This document shows, in pieces, positions 10,127 to 18,521 of a stretch of 64,000 nt of DNA. The stretch lies in the NCBI GenBank assembly GCA_039105265.1, contig JAPFFF010000019.1, forward strand, positions 1,086,501 through 1,150,500, read 5' to 3'. A program made the translations under genes and the position numbers. The stretch comes from Tritrichomonas musculus (taxonomy: Eukaryota; Parabasalia; Tritrichomonadida; Tritrichomonadidae). Numbering within the stretch: the first letter of the stretch is position 1; every line of letters starts with the position of its first letter. The notes under the pieces are model-generated. The model was given only the letters and a program-made list of their open reading frames with translations, did no database searches and had not been told where the DNA came from.

Positions 10127-10410
10127 ACATGTTTTTCCTCAAAAAAAGCTACCTTTTTCCTCATAAGCTACCTTTTTCCTCATGTTTTTCCTCATAAGCT
10201 ACCTTTTTCCTCATAAGCTACCTTTTTCCTCATAAGCTACCTTTTTCCTCATAAGCTACCTTTTTCCTCATAAGCTACCTTTTTCCTCATAAGCTACCTT
10301 TTTCCTCATAAGCTACCTTTTTCCTCATAAGCTACCTTTTTCCTCATAAGCTACCTTTTTCCTCATAAGCTACCTTTTTCCTCATAAGCTACCTCATTCT
10401 TCATGTGATA
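10127..10410. repeat. 19-bp tandem satellite inside the Maverick
   Basis: Unit ATAAGCTACCTTTTTCCTC. Eleven copies start exactly every 19 bp from 10,194 to 10,384, nearly identical, with one more copy at 10,163 and degenerate pieces on both sides (about 10,134-10,190 and 10,391-10,410). It sits between the end of a plus-strand gene and the end of a minus-strand gene, and the array runs to the stop of the minus-strand gene. The near identity means recent expansion or ongoing homogenisation. Confidence 0.95.
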
Positions 10411-10672
10411 CCTTTTTGCTTTCATACGACATTATTTTTTCCTTCATACTTTGTACTTCTTTTTTCTTTCTTTCACGATATGCCTTTTGCTGTTGTTTAC
10501 GTGCTTCATTTCGTTCTTCAACAGTTGCATACTTTTGCTTTCTACCACGTTTTTCTGTTGTTTCAGTTTTTGCAGTATCAATATTTTTGAGGTTGTTGTT
10601 ACTCTTGGACTTCTTCAACTTCTTGATGATAGCTGTTTCCTTGAACTCACCCAAATCTAAATTTTGGCTCAT
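10394..10672 (-). CDS. Small basic DNA-binding-like protein, 92 aa
   Basis: Start chosen at the ATG at 10,672. The frame continues upstream to 10,807 but only from a TTG and would overlap the divergent gene. The protein has a KKLKKSKS stretch, then an AT-hook-like RGRKQKY, then a long basic helix (ATVEERNEARKQQQKAYRERKKK) (described here only in part: residues about 55-80) resembling the basic region of bZIP factors. Proteins with this RGRxxKYAT-EER layout occur in many virus-like and transposable elements. It is probably a nuclear DNA-binding regulator of the element. No leucine zipper long enough for a canonical bZIP is seen. Confidence 0.65.
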   Translation of the reverse strand: MSQNLDLGEFKETAIIKKLKKSKSNNNLKNIDTAKTETTEKRGRKQKYATVEERNEARKQQQKAYRERKKKEVQSMKEKIMSYESKKVSHEE

Positions 10673-10731
10673 GATTTCATTCGAGAAAAAAAATTGAATT
10701 ATTTTTGAAAATTGAATATTCGCAAACAAAA

Positions 10732-10738
10732 TCACTTC
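10732..10738 (+). promoter_or_regulatory. Initiator of the 123-aa gene
   Basis: TCACTTC, with an overlapping TCATTTT, lies about 10-16 bp before the ATG at 10,749 and matches TCAYTWY. Confidence 0.55.
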
Positions 10739-10748
10739 ATTTTTTAAA

Positions 10749-11120
10749 ATGTCGCGTTCTGGAAATGACTTCAAAGAATTCCAAAAACAGCAAAAGCTAG
10801 CTATCAAAAATGCTCATGTTGAAATAGCCAATGCTATTAAAGAGGTGATATTTCTGTTCAACCAAAAAATAATAAACTCGACATCATCTAATGTCTGCAC
10901 CATCTATGACCCTTTGATACAAGCAAACATGAACAAGATTGCTGAAGCACTTACTCAAATGAATCTCACTACCTGCGAGGTTTTTCATAAAAAGATTCCT
11001 CAATCTCCAACACCAAAATCTATTGGCTTTCACGTGCCTATAGTGCCTGACTCGCAAGAGACACAAGAAGAAGATGATGAAGATGAACAAGAAGCTTCAT
11101 CTCCAAAAGACAAGGAGTAA
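10749..11120 (+). CDS. Unknown Maverick protein, 123 aa
   Basis: Predicted helical N-terminal two thirds, with the stretch FKEFQKQQKLAIKNAHVE near the start, and a strongly acidic Asp/Glu tail (EEDDEDEQEASS). Small, soluble and without motifs I recognise. It is divergent from the basic 92-aa protein; the two share a 76-bp promoter region carrying a clear TCACTTC initiator for this gene. The pairing of a basic and an acidic small protein could be a regulatory couple, which is inference only. Confidence 0.6.
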   Translation: MSRSGNDFKEFQKQQKLAIKNAHVEIANAIKEVIFLFNQKIINSTSSNVCTIYDPLIQANMNKIAEALTQMNLTTCEVFHKKIPQSPTPKSIGFHVPIVPDSQETQEEDDEDEQEASSPKDKE

Positions 11121-11206
11121 GAGTAAAAAAATAATTTTTTTTTAAGTTTTTTTTTTTTTTTTTTTTTTTATTTATGTTTTTTTAAGTTTTTTTTAATATG
11201 TCTTTT
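11121..11206. other. Poly-T gap between convergent genes
   Basis: Thymine runs with few interruptions separate the 3' ends of two convergent genes. The tract could serve transcription ending or polyadenylation for either strand; nothing else is visible. Confidence 0.5.
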
Positions 11207-11731
11207 TTATACTATGCAATATTTTAAGCATACATGATAATTATTAACAAGCTCATTATATTCTTTATTATATACTTGTTTCAAGTCAATGACTACCTCT
11301 CCATTATCTTTAATAATCTTAATAGCATCTATTTTTCTTATTGGATTGCTCTTAGCTGCACAACATCCAACATCTTCATTAAGTTGTACTTCAACCTCAC
11401 TAACATGTAGTATTGCTTTGATGATGTTGCTAAGAGATTCAATAGGTACTATGATGCATTTCTTTGATATAATGTTAGCTAGTAGTGCTTTGTCTTGATT
11501 AAGTAGTATTTGTGCATATGCTTCAAGTATAACATTACGTACATCTGGTTCAACTTCAACAGGTTCAGTTTGCACTCCAATGTCTCTTGTAATAACAATG
11601 TCTTCCTTGCCATCATCTCTCTTATTAATAATAATGTTGTTGTTGATGTTTGATGTAGATGATGCAGCTGCTGATGGTTCTAAAGATACATTTGCTTGAA
11701 CTCCATTGGTTGTACCCCTCTTCTTAATCAT
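11207..11731 (-). CDS. Unknown Maverick protein, 174 aa
   Basis: A low-complexity N-terminus (Ala/Ser/Asn-rich, residues 10-35) is followed by DIGVQTEPVEVEPDV and then a helical domain of about 130 residues with a CCAAK stretch. It is the first of ten consecutive minus-strand genes up to 20,093. Its leader ends in CTAAATG after a T-rich run, like the virion genes downstream, and shows no TCAYTWY initiator. Family not recognised. The short motif VQTE also resembles GTQT/IQTD in the protease gene product. Confidence 0.6.
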   Translation of the reverse strand: MIKKRGTTNGVQANVSLEPSAAASSTSNINNNIIINKRDDGKEDIVITRDIGVQTEPVEVEPDVRNVILEAYAQILLNQDKALLANIISKKCIIVPIESLSNIIKAILHVSEVEVQLNEDVGCCAAKSNPIRKIDAIKIIKDNGEVVIDLKQVYNKEYNELVNNYHVCLKYCIV

Positions 11732-11752
11732 TTAGGTTGGGAAAAAATAGGC

Positions 11753-12199
11753 TTAAAGTACTAAGTCTAGCTGTTCTCCAATAAACATGTCAAATGACTC
11801 AATTTGATATTTCTGCTTGAGAGCATCGATTTTTGGTTTATGACTTGTAGGAGCAGCTGCAATGGAGTAGTTGTAGTATTTGATTCCTTGATACTCTTGA
11901 GTGGTAGTGTTTCCATTTATGTAGAACTCTTCGAAATCTTCAGATATTTTTCTCCTTGAGTTAGGCTTAATAAATATTGAGTCAAGATCAAGTTCTTTGA
12001 GCTTATCTGGATAAAATCTGTGGCACTTGTCTTTTATCTTGATTGAGACATAGAGTACTTTGCCTAAATAGCTCCATTCTCCTGCTTTCATTGGGTACTT
12101 GTCACAAAGTATCGAGAAATTACATTGTTTAGTATTTGGAGCACATTTTGCGCGAAGTTCATTGACATAGTCATAGACGTTTCTTGTTGTCATTTTCAT
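11753..12199 (-). CDS. Unknown Maverick protein, 148 aa
   Basis: A mixed alpha/beta globular protein of 148 residues. It has several cysteines (positions about 19, 26, 32 and 59) too scattered for an obvious zinc finger. Two ATGs lie at the start (MKM). It follows the 174-aa gene's start by only about 20 bp, so the minus-strand genes form a tight cluster. No enzymatic or structural family is recognised. Its place beside capsid-type genes suggests a virion or assembly role, by context only. Confidence 0.6.
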   Translation of the reverse strand: MKMTTRNVYDYVNELRAKCAPNTKQCNFSILCDKYPMKAGEWSYLGKVLYVSIKIKDKCHRFYPDKLKELDLDSIFIKPNSRRKISEDFEEFYINGNTTTQEYQGIKYYNYSIAAAPTSHKPKIDALKQKYQIESFDMFIGEQLDLVL

Positions 12200-12223
12200 C
12201 TGGATAAAAAATTCAATAAAAAA

Positions 12224-12658
12224 TTAATAGATGTTATTTTGGGTAAAGATATGTTGGGTAGGTCCATATCGAATATCTTGTTTATTATATTCTCTTGCTC
12301 TACCTTGCATTGGTGGTTTCTCAGGCTTCTTAAGATATTTTGGTAAGAGAGGTACTGGTTTATCTTTTTCACCTATATGTCGATAAAAACCACCATCTGT
12401 AATACTAACAGGAGGTTCACGAACAGGTTTGGTTATATGTTCTCGAGTATCTGGAAATCTAACAGGGTCCTCATGTTCAATAATCTGGGTAGGTGGTCGA
12501 TTAATATATGGGTTGAAGGTTACAGAATAAGTATTAGTATTACTGAACACACCAAAATGTTGAAACTCTATGTCTTTATTTTTCATGGTAGCTTCATTAT
12601 ACATCATACCTTCTCTTCCAACAATCTCAGCATGTGGGCTTCTATAATCATTCGACAT
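12224..12658 (-). CDS. Proline-rich Maverick protein, 144 aa
   Basis: An extended, proline-rich protein without hydrophobic core segments. Short repeats such as RPPTQ, REPPVS, KPVPLLPK and KKPEKPP suggest a disordered linker or cement-type peptide. It lies immediately downstream of the major capsid candidate (27 bp away). A minor capsid-associated or cement protein would fit, but this is inference. The leader is T-rich and ends in GAAAATG. Confidence 0.6.
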   Translation of the reverse strand: MSNDYRSPHAEIVGREGMMYNEATMKNKDIEFQHFGVFSNTNTYSVTFNPYINRPPTQIIEHEDPVRFPDTREHITKPVREPPVSITDGGFYRHIGEKDKPVPLLPKYLKKPEKPPMQGRAREYNKQDIRYGPTQHIFTQNNIY

Positions 12659-12685
12659 TTTCTATAAAATAAAATATACATCTTT

Positions 12686-14368
12686 TTACTCAGGGGTTGT
12701 TAAATCATAAGGACCAATACGTACTGATGGTGGCATACCATTAGGTCTAATTAAGATACTAATTGATATATCTGTTAATAAGCATAATAATGGAGGTGTA
12801 TCTACTTCCTGTCTAAATGGATTATCTGCCTTTTGACTACATATCAATTCGAAGTTAATAGGTGCAAGACTTGAAAGACCTTGTTGATATGTTCCATCTG
12901 TTTCAGTAGGAAGACCTATGAAGAATGAGGACCTATCATTTGGATAATAGCCTGTTGTGTTTTCATTATATTGATACTCATTCGCTAAACTTGCAATAAC
13001 CTCTTTATTAAATCCATTTTGCTCTCCATTCATGTTCATTGCATTCTGGCAATATTCGAGGAACTCTGGATACTTACCATTCGTACCAAATGCTTTAGCA
13101 GGAATATTATTGTAATTACCACAATTCATATGAAATGCTTCAAACATAGGATTCTTGAAGTATGTCTTATGTGTATGCTTGAGTGGGAATAAGCAAAACA
13201 TACTATCTACAAAATTAGGTGTAATAGTAATAGTTGCTTTATCTTGTTCATTATTAAGAGGTCTTGTACAAGTGTAAAATGACATAATCTGTGTTGGGAA
13301 TGTAAGTGGATGTTGAGGGTTAGCATATCTTTGAACAAGTGCTGTATATACAGATTCATGAATACCAAAACAAGGTATAATACTCGCACATTCTTCAATG
13401 GAATAATCAACAACACTCCAAGTTCTCCAATCACTGTAAATAGTTCGGTCAACTCTTTCCTTAGTCTTGTTAGCTCCTGCAATTTCATATGCTCCTCCAT
13501 GATTTTCACCAACAGGTGGAAGATTCTTGGGGTGATTAATCTTATCCATTGCTATTTTTTCGGTACTTGTCCACATCCATATTGGTTCTCCAATAGGTCG
13601 AAATTCATTGGTAATTTCATCAACATTGAAGTCTTTCATTATATGTGGATTAGCAACCAAGCTCTTTTCAAAACCAACTGGACAATATACCATACCAGCT
13701 GTTGAAAAGTATAGACGTAATTCGATTTTACCTGCAAATGCTGGCAAGTACTTGATATTAGATAAAGGTAGGAATCGTCGCAAATCAATCTTTAATCTAA
13801 TTGTTTCAGTGACAGAAGTCACATCTTTGTTAAGATTTGCAACAAAACCACATCTCCTTCCATGAGTATCATTCCAAATATCCTTATGTCTTGCTTTACT
13901 ATATATATCAGCTCTTTTAGTAACTTCATTTGCACAACATGCAGTTAAAAAGGATTCTTCACATCCAAAGTTCTGGGTATAAAGCGTCATACCATTAGCT
14001 ACAATTTCATACTTCTCAACAGCATCTCGAGCATCCTTAAAACCAAACCATACCTTACCAAAATTATAACCACTGACATTTTCTAAATCACTTAGAATTG
14101 GCTTGTCTATTTTTATCATCACTCTCATATCTGCTCGAATAAATCCATTATATATATCAGCAGTATTATGAGTATTAGGAGAGATAATACATGTTGTATA
14201 GGAACCACTCTTAATTGGTGGTGATGGTGAATACGAAGTTTGTGGATTTAATGAGTATGCCTTATTAGTATCACTAAGTGCTATGCAATTATCGACAACA
14301 TCAAAGTAAGATGCAATCTGAGTACAAACCTCTGCTGAGGTTTTCATATAGGATTCCTTGTTAAGCAT
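12686..14368 (-). CDS. Candidate major capsid protein
   Basis: 560 aa, beta-rich and without charged low-complexity stretches; the size is right for Polinton double jelly-roll capsid proteins. A segment around residues 195-225, with LKIDLRRFLPL, KYLPAFAGKIELRLYF, resembles the strand-rich joint typical of these proteins (arginine-leucine-proline pattern before a G-x-I-x-L strand). No enzyme motif is present. It sits with the ATPase, protease and a second capsid-like gene. Assigned from size, composition, this pattern and context; a profile search would settle it. The leader is T-rich and ends TAAAATG, with no TCAYTWY initiator. Confidence 0.65.
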   Translation of the reverse strand: MLNKESYMKTSAEVCTQIASYFDVVDNCIALSDTNKAYSLNPQTSYSPSPPIKSGSYTTCIISPNTHNTADIYNGFIRADMRVMIKIDKPILSDLENVSGYNFGKVWFGFKDARDAVEKYEIVANGMTLYTQNFGCEESFLTACCANEVTKRADIYSKARHKDIWNDTHGRRCGFVANLNKDVTSVTETIRLKIDLRRFLPLSNIKYLPAFAGKIELRLYFSTAGMVYCPVGFEKSLVANPHIMKDFNVDEITNEFRPIGEPIWMWTSTEKIAMDKINHPKNLPPVGENHGGAYEIAGANKTKERVDRTIYSDWRTWSVVDYSIEECASIIPCFGIHESVYTALVQRYANPQHPLTFPTQIMSFYTCTRPLNNEQDKATITITPNFVDSMFCLFPLKHTHKTYFKNPMFEAFHMNCGNYNNIPAKAFGTNGKYPEFLEYCQNAMNMNGEQNGFNKEVIASLANEYQYNENTTGYYPNDRSSFFIGLPTETDGTYQQGLSSLAPINFELICSQKADNPFRQEVDTPPLLCLLTDISISILIRPNGMPPSVRIGPYDLTTPE

Positions 14369-14385
14369 TTTAGATAGAAAAAAAT

Positions 14386-14937
14386 TTACATCATATCTTC
14401 AAAGATGCGATTTCTCCTACCAATAGGTCTCATAGGTATATATTGAGGTTGTTGTTCTTCTTCATATTGTTGTGGCGGTTCTTCAGGAACATACTGTTGT
14501 CTTGGTTTACTCATCCTTTTATCAACAACCTCCTTTATCATACGTCTCTGTTCTTTCTTCTCTCGACTTATCTTCATTTCTTCACCTAGTGATTTTAGCT
14601 GTTTTAGTATTTCCTCATTCACAGTAGGGTCATAAACTTGGCTTTGTTGAGTTTTTCGAGGTTTTGGAGGTTTTCGTGCAGCTTTCGAACTTATTGGCTT
14701 TCTTGGCTTTTCTTCAAGTTCCTCATGTTCTTCACTGTCTGAGTTTTCTTGAGTTTCTTCGTTATTTTCACTTTCTGAGTTTTCTTGATATTCTCGAGTT
14801 ATTGGAGTTTTTCGCTGTTTTACAATATACTTGTCTTTGGTTTTTGTAGGTAAAACTTCCCAATCTGGGTCATCCCTTCCATTCAACCATTTATGAATAA
14901 CTGCAAGTCTCTTAGAACCTGTTAGATGTTTTGACAT
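14386..14937 (-). CDS. Charged disordered Maverick protein, 183 aa
   Basis: The N-terminal 40 residues are ordered (MSKHLTGSKRLAVIHKW), followed by a Glu/Ser/Asn-rich acidic stretch (about 50-85), a basic Lys/Pro stretch (about 90-110), then a Lys/Arg/Glu helix and a Pro/Gln/Tyr-rich tail. The composition resembles core or scaffold proteins that bind genome and capsid. No family recognised. It lies 17 bp upstream of the capsid candidate in transcription order. The leader ends TTTATTTTAAATG. Confidence 0.6.
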   Translation of the reverse strand: MSKHLTGSKRLAVIHKWLNGRDDPDWEVLPTKTKDKYIVKQRKTPITREYQENSESENNEETQENSDSEEHEELEEKPRKPISSKAARKPPKPRKTQQSQVYDPTVNEEILKQLKSLGEEMKISREKKEQRRMIKEVVDKRMSKPRQQYVPEEPPQQYEEEQQPQYIPMRPIGRRNRIFEDMM

Positions 14938-14984
14938 TTAAAATAAACAAAAAAGTCCAAAAATTTAGTTTTTTTGAGTTTTCA

Positions 14985-15440
14985 TTAGATGTAGGTTCTC
15001 GCCCGATTGTTGGTAGTAAAGTCACTCTCTTGTAATGATCTAGACGAAAATGCTGGCTTTTCAAGAGGTGCTCCAACTGATTCACCTTTTGCAGATTTAT
15101 TAATTGATGATAAGGCAGTTTTCACTTTTCCATCTGGGACATATTTTAATGCTGTGTCAGCTATGTTTGCTAATTTATTTCTTGTACTATCGCTCAAGTA
15201 GCTTTCACCAAGACCTCTCGCAACTGAACCAATAACACCAGCATGCTTGGTTAATCCACCTGCTGAAGCATCCAATATTTTACTTGCAAGACCTCCAGTA
15301 AAACTATCTGCAGCTCCCATTAATAATTTACCACCTAAACCTACTCCTCCTTTTATTATCGTTTGCCATGGAGAAAATTCTTTTTGTTTAGCATAATTTG
15401 GCTTCCAATAATCTTCTTCTGAATGAAGTTTAATTCCCAT
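14985..15440 (-). CDS. Glycine-rich minor virion-like protein
   Basis: 151 aa with a central amphipathic, glycine/alanine-rich region (about 30-100: GGVGLGGKLLMGAAD, GGLASKILDASAGGL and similar). This composition recalls membrane-active or capsid-lining proteins such as adenovirus pVI/pX-type products, but no motif proves it. It lies between the charged 183-aa gene and the packaging ATPase. The C-terminus is polar. The leader is almost pure A/T and ends AAAAATG. Confidence 0.6.
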   Translation of the reverse strand: MGIKLHSEEDYWKPNYAKQKEFSPWQTIIKGGVGLGGKLLMGAADSFTGGLASKILDASAGGLTKHAGVIGSVARGLGESYLSDSTRNKLANIADTALKYVPDGKVKTALSSINKSAKGESVGAPLEKPAFSSRSLQESDFTTNNRARTYI

Positions 15441-15457
15441 TTTTAAAAAATAAAAAA

Positions 15458-16324
15458 TTATTCGAAATAGTACTTATTAGCAGAAATATTCATTACGAAT
15501 TTTTCATGTGGTTCTTTATGTTGTAAGTATTCAGCTACTGTCTGCTTAGTATTTAATGAGTTATTAGTTTGTTGCAACAAGCTAGTAAAATCTTCCTCAC
15601 TATATCCTGTATAACATATGATATCTGTTGCTAACCTTTTCGCATTCATATGAACAAATCGAATAGTTTGGATAGCCATGATACATGTTAAATTATAGTG
15701 TCTTGTCTTGGTTAACAACTTGATAAATTCACTATTACCATTCTTTAATAAATCACTACCTGCACAATCATCTAGTATCAATAATGTGTTATATGGATAT
15801 GATGATGTTTCATACTTGACTAACTTATTGGCTATATATATTATTTTATCATTGAGCTCATTTAAATGATGCTTCTCAATGAGCCTCCTCATTTCGTCAT
15901 TGGTCTCTTTCATTCGAGATAATACATATTTGACAATAGCATAATACTTTATCTTTCTTCGAAGATGTCTTTTAAGATAACTCATTAATTCTCTTTCCTT
16001 TACATAATCGATTCTTGATTGTATCTGTTTATTAAGTGTTTCAGCTGTTTTATCCATTTTACCAGAGCTTGAGCAAAATATTATCTTTTGGTAGTATGGA
16101 TGTTTAAACAACCTCTCTGTTATCATAATATGTCTCCATATCCAAAAACTTTTACCAGCACCTGGTTTACCAATTAAAAAGTATATACCATTTGTGCTAA
16201 AAGGATAATCAGGTGATAATGGTTTAATCAAAGCACCATCTATCTCTTTCATGTTCTTCCGTAAGGTCTCTTTAATCAATGTTTCTACTTTATTTATTAG
16301 TTCTGCACTTGGGGGTTCATCCAT
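15458..16324 (-). CDS. Genome-packaging ATPase (FtsK/HerA, A32-like)
   Basis: 288 aa. Walker A GKPGAGKS is at residues 52-59, preceded by a hydrophobic strand (IYFLI). Walker B LLILDD is at about 181-186. Size and motif spacing fit the A32-type packaging ATPases of Polintons and large DNA viruses, which pump DNA into capsids. The C-terminal domain has an IAIQT-like segment (MAIQTIRF) after the Walker B, as in the family. It lies 10 bp downstream of the integrase start region within the virion gene cluster. The leader ends GTAAATG. Confidence 0.9.
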   Translation of the reverse strand: MDEPPSAELINKVETLIKETLRKNMKEIDGALIKPLSPDYPFSTNGIYFLIGKPGAGKSFWIWRHIMITERLFKHPYYQKIIFCSSSGKMDKTAETLNKQIQSRIDYVKERELMSYLKRHLRRKIKYYAIVKYVLSRMKETNDEMRRLIEKHHLNELNDKIIYIANKLVKYETSSYPYNTLLILDDCAGSDLLKNGNSEFIKLLTKTRHYNLTCIMAIQTIRFVHMNAKRLATDIICYTGYSEEDFTSLLQQTNNSLNTKQTVAEYLQHKEPHEKFVMNISANKYYFE

Positions 16325-16334
16325 TTACAAATTT

Positions 16335-17489
16335 TTAAATGTATTTCATAATTTTATCTGGTATTGGTTTGCCCTCAACCTTTTGACCTGCTTTAATTTG
16401 TCGTTCATAATTTTTCTTTTGTTCCAACCAATATTGTCTTTCTGCCGTACCAAGTACTAATGGATTACCTCTCCTTACATCTCTAATAGTTTGTCTAGCA
16501 AAGGCATCATCACCTTCGACTCCTTCCCATTTTAAATCATACTTACCAGTATCTTCATCAAAGTTATATATTTTTTCAATAATACCTTCTTTACCTTCAT
16601 TTAGTCTTTCAGCTACTTTAATCCTTTTGTCTCTTGTCCTTAACAACCTATATCCAGGGAATGAACTTGTTGAACCATCTTTGGACTTGACCACAAACTG
16701 GTTACCTTTTTGCGAGTCAACTATATAAGACTCATTAGACAAATTACTTCTTCTTTTACCAAATGGTTCTTTTTCGAGTACTAACCTGACCTTCTCACCT
16801 GGATTAAAATGGTATGGATTAATGCGTGCATTCTTTTGTATGTACTTTATTTCATCCTCTGGAGTAATATCATTAGGTGCTTTATTATCTAAAGACCTAT
16901 GAGGAGAGTTGTTATATATGTTGACCAAATCATGCATCTCCTTTGGTTGAATAAACCTATTTTCACCAATAGCATCTCTTATGGTTCTCATAAACCTATT
17001 AATAATGCCAAGTACATTATGGTTATTCTCAGTTGTTGTTCGGTATTTTATGTTCTTCTCTCTCATGAAGTCTAAGACTGTTGATGATAAATATGCTGCA
17101 TCCTCATCACTTGTTATCGAATATACATGAGGTACATCATTAACAAATTTATGAAGTGCTGTTAATACTTCTCTTGCTCCTTTACCATTCATAGGATATG
17201 CATATGCTTTTCTGGTGTTGATATTGATGAACATTAGATAATTCAACCCACCTGCCTCTTTATTATTAATGAAGGTATCCATTTGATAACCATGAGGATG
17301 TTTGGATACAATAGGAATAAATTGTGCTTTAGGTACTCTCTTATCATGTACTACTTTTTCATCAAAGTATTTCTTTGCTTCGTCTTCATTTAGATTCTCT
17401 TGTTTTGCCATGCTAAGGTATTTGTCCAAGGTCTTCCATTTAGCTTTGTTGTATAATTTTTCATATGGGCTTGGTTCTTCTTTACTCAT
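16335..17489 (-). CDS. Maverick integrase with chromodomain-like tail
   Basis: 384 aa. A rve (RNase H-fold) core spans about residues 60-200, with the first two metal-binding positions visible as QMDTF (D71) and TSDED (D128) and the GIINRFMRTIRD helix after them. An extended basic region follows. At about 300-345 there is a chromodomain-like segment (IIEKIYNF, GKYDLKWEG). This architecture is the standard Polinton/Maverick integrase, which inserts the element DNA and may target chromatin marks. A related fragment lies at 51,875-52,444. The leader ends ATAAATG. Confidence 0.9.
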   Translation of the reverse strand: MSKEEPSPYEKLYNKAKWKTLDKYLSMAKQENLNEDEAKKYFDEKVVHDKRVPKAQFIPIVSKHPHGYQMDTFINNKEAGGLNYLMFININTRKAYAYPMNGKGAREVLTALHKFVNDVPHVYSITSDEDAAYLSSTVLDFMREKNIKYRTTTENNHNVLGIINRFMRTIRDAIGENRFIQPKEMHDLVNIYNNSPHRSLDNKAPNDITPEDEIKYIQKNARINPYHFNPGEKVRLVLEKEPFGKRRSNLSNESYIVDSQKGNQFVVKSKDGSTSSFPGYRLLRTRDKRIKVAERLNEGKEGIIEKIYNFDEDTGKYDLKWEGVEGDDAFARQTIRDVRRGNPLVLGTAERQYWLEQKKNYERQIKAGQKVEGKPIPDKIMKYI

Positions 17490-17495
17490 TTATTT

Positions 17496-18497
17496 TTAAA
17501 TAAACATCTTATCGTATTGAAGGAATTGCATTTCGATTACAAATGAATCATTTGGAGGTAGTTTTGTTGGACAATTATAATGGGCATCACTATAGAAGTC
17601 TATCCAAAACCTTTGGTCCATTGAGTTTAACTTGAAGTACTTAATCGGACTATATTCAACATCACTATCTCCAATATAGTTATGTAATGCTTGTTCACCT
17701 ATCGATGAATATATTTTGCATGATTGTCTGTCCCATATATTATCAAATATTAATGTCTTACTCCATGTTTGATATTTTTCTGGTTTATTTTGAAATATGC
17801 CATTACCTATATTAAACACATCTGCAAAGTCATCATTCCAGGATTTAAGTTGGAAAAAGTTCATATATGGTGCAGTATACTCCCAATCTCGTTCATTCTT
17901 ACTATTGTTATAGTAGTATTTATGGTTCCCTGCTTTATTTCTTTCTGTATAAATGATTTCATGAAAACCATTTTTATCATAGTATCCATCGGTTTGTATA
18001 TCTCTATCCTGTATATCATCATCATTTTGAACAAATTTGTCTAATGTTGAAGTTTTAATGTATGACTTGAATGCACGATTAACTGCATCAAAAAATCCAC
18101 GTAAATCTCCATCGACTGACACCCAATCAATGACTTTGAAGCACCCATATTCATGATTTGAACCAGTTATATAGTCTTCTTTTAGTGTTCCATCATTCCA
18201 TGTTCCACCACAAACAAACTCATATGTTTTCTTATGTATCTTATATATTTCAATCTCTACTTCCATTTTGCGTCTTCTCTTAATGATATGTGCTGAACGA
18301 ACGCCAACAATAGATTCCCCTTTGTTTGCAGTTGACCATTCTGGTGGGAAATTAAACCAATACCTATTAAACTTAGCTTTATCATGTTGAGCATCCTCAA
18401 GGAAGTAGGCTGTTTCGATTGGAAGAGGTGTATTACCATCATTAACTATATTATCTCGATTAGGATATAAAGTGTTAACACTTGGTGGTAATTCCAT
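17496..18497 (-). CDS. Capsid-like protein, penton candidate
   Basis: 333 aa. It starts with MELPPSVNTLYP. A conserved block at about 45-75 (YWFNFPPEWSTANKGESIVG, then RSAHIIKRRRKMEV) and a conserved end (NDSFVIEMQFLQYDKM) recur in the fragment at 52,671-53,069, so these are the constrained parts. It is beta-rich with many aromatic residues. Position between integrase and protease and the fold character fit a minor (vertex) capsid protein, but the family is not proved. It ends 7 bp from the integrase start. The leader has a T-rich run and ends GAAATG. Confidence 0.55.
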   Translation of the reverse strand: MELPPSVNTLYPNRDNIVNDGNTPLPIETAYFLEDAQHDKAKFNRYWFNFPPEWSTANKGESIVGVRSAHIIKRRRKMEVEIEIYKIHKKTYEFVCGGTWNDGTLKEDYITGSNHEYGCFKVIDWVSVDGDLRGFFDAVNRAFKSYIKTSTLDKFVQNDDDIQDRDIQTDGYYDKNGFHEIIYTERNKAGNHKYYYNNSKNERDWEYTAPYMNFFQLKSWNDDFADVFNIGNGIFQNKPEKYQTWSKTLIFDNIWDRQSCKIYSSIGEQALHNYIGDSDVEYSPIKYFKLNSMDQRFWIDFYSDAHYNCPTKLPPNDSFVIEMQFLQYDKMFI

Positions 18498-18521
18498 TTC
18501 GAGTTGAATAAAAAGTCTTTA

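Noticed and set aside
10127-10410. Array of regular repeats considered as CRISPR.
   Set aside because: The units are contiguous with no unique spacers, and the organism is a eukaryote; it is a satellite.
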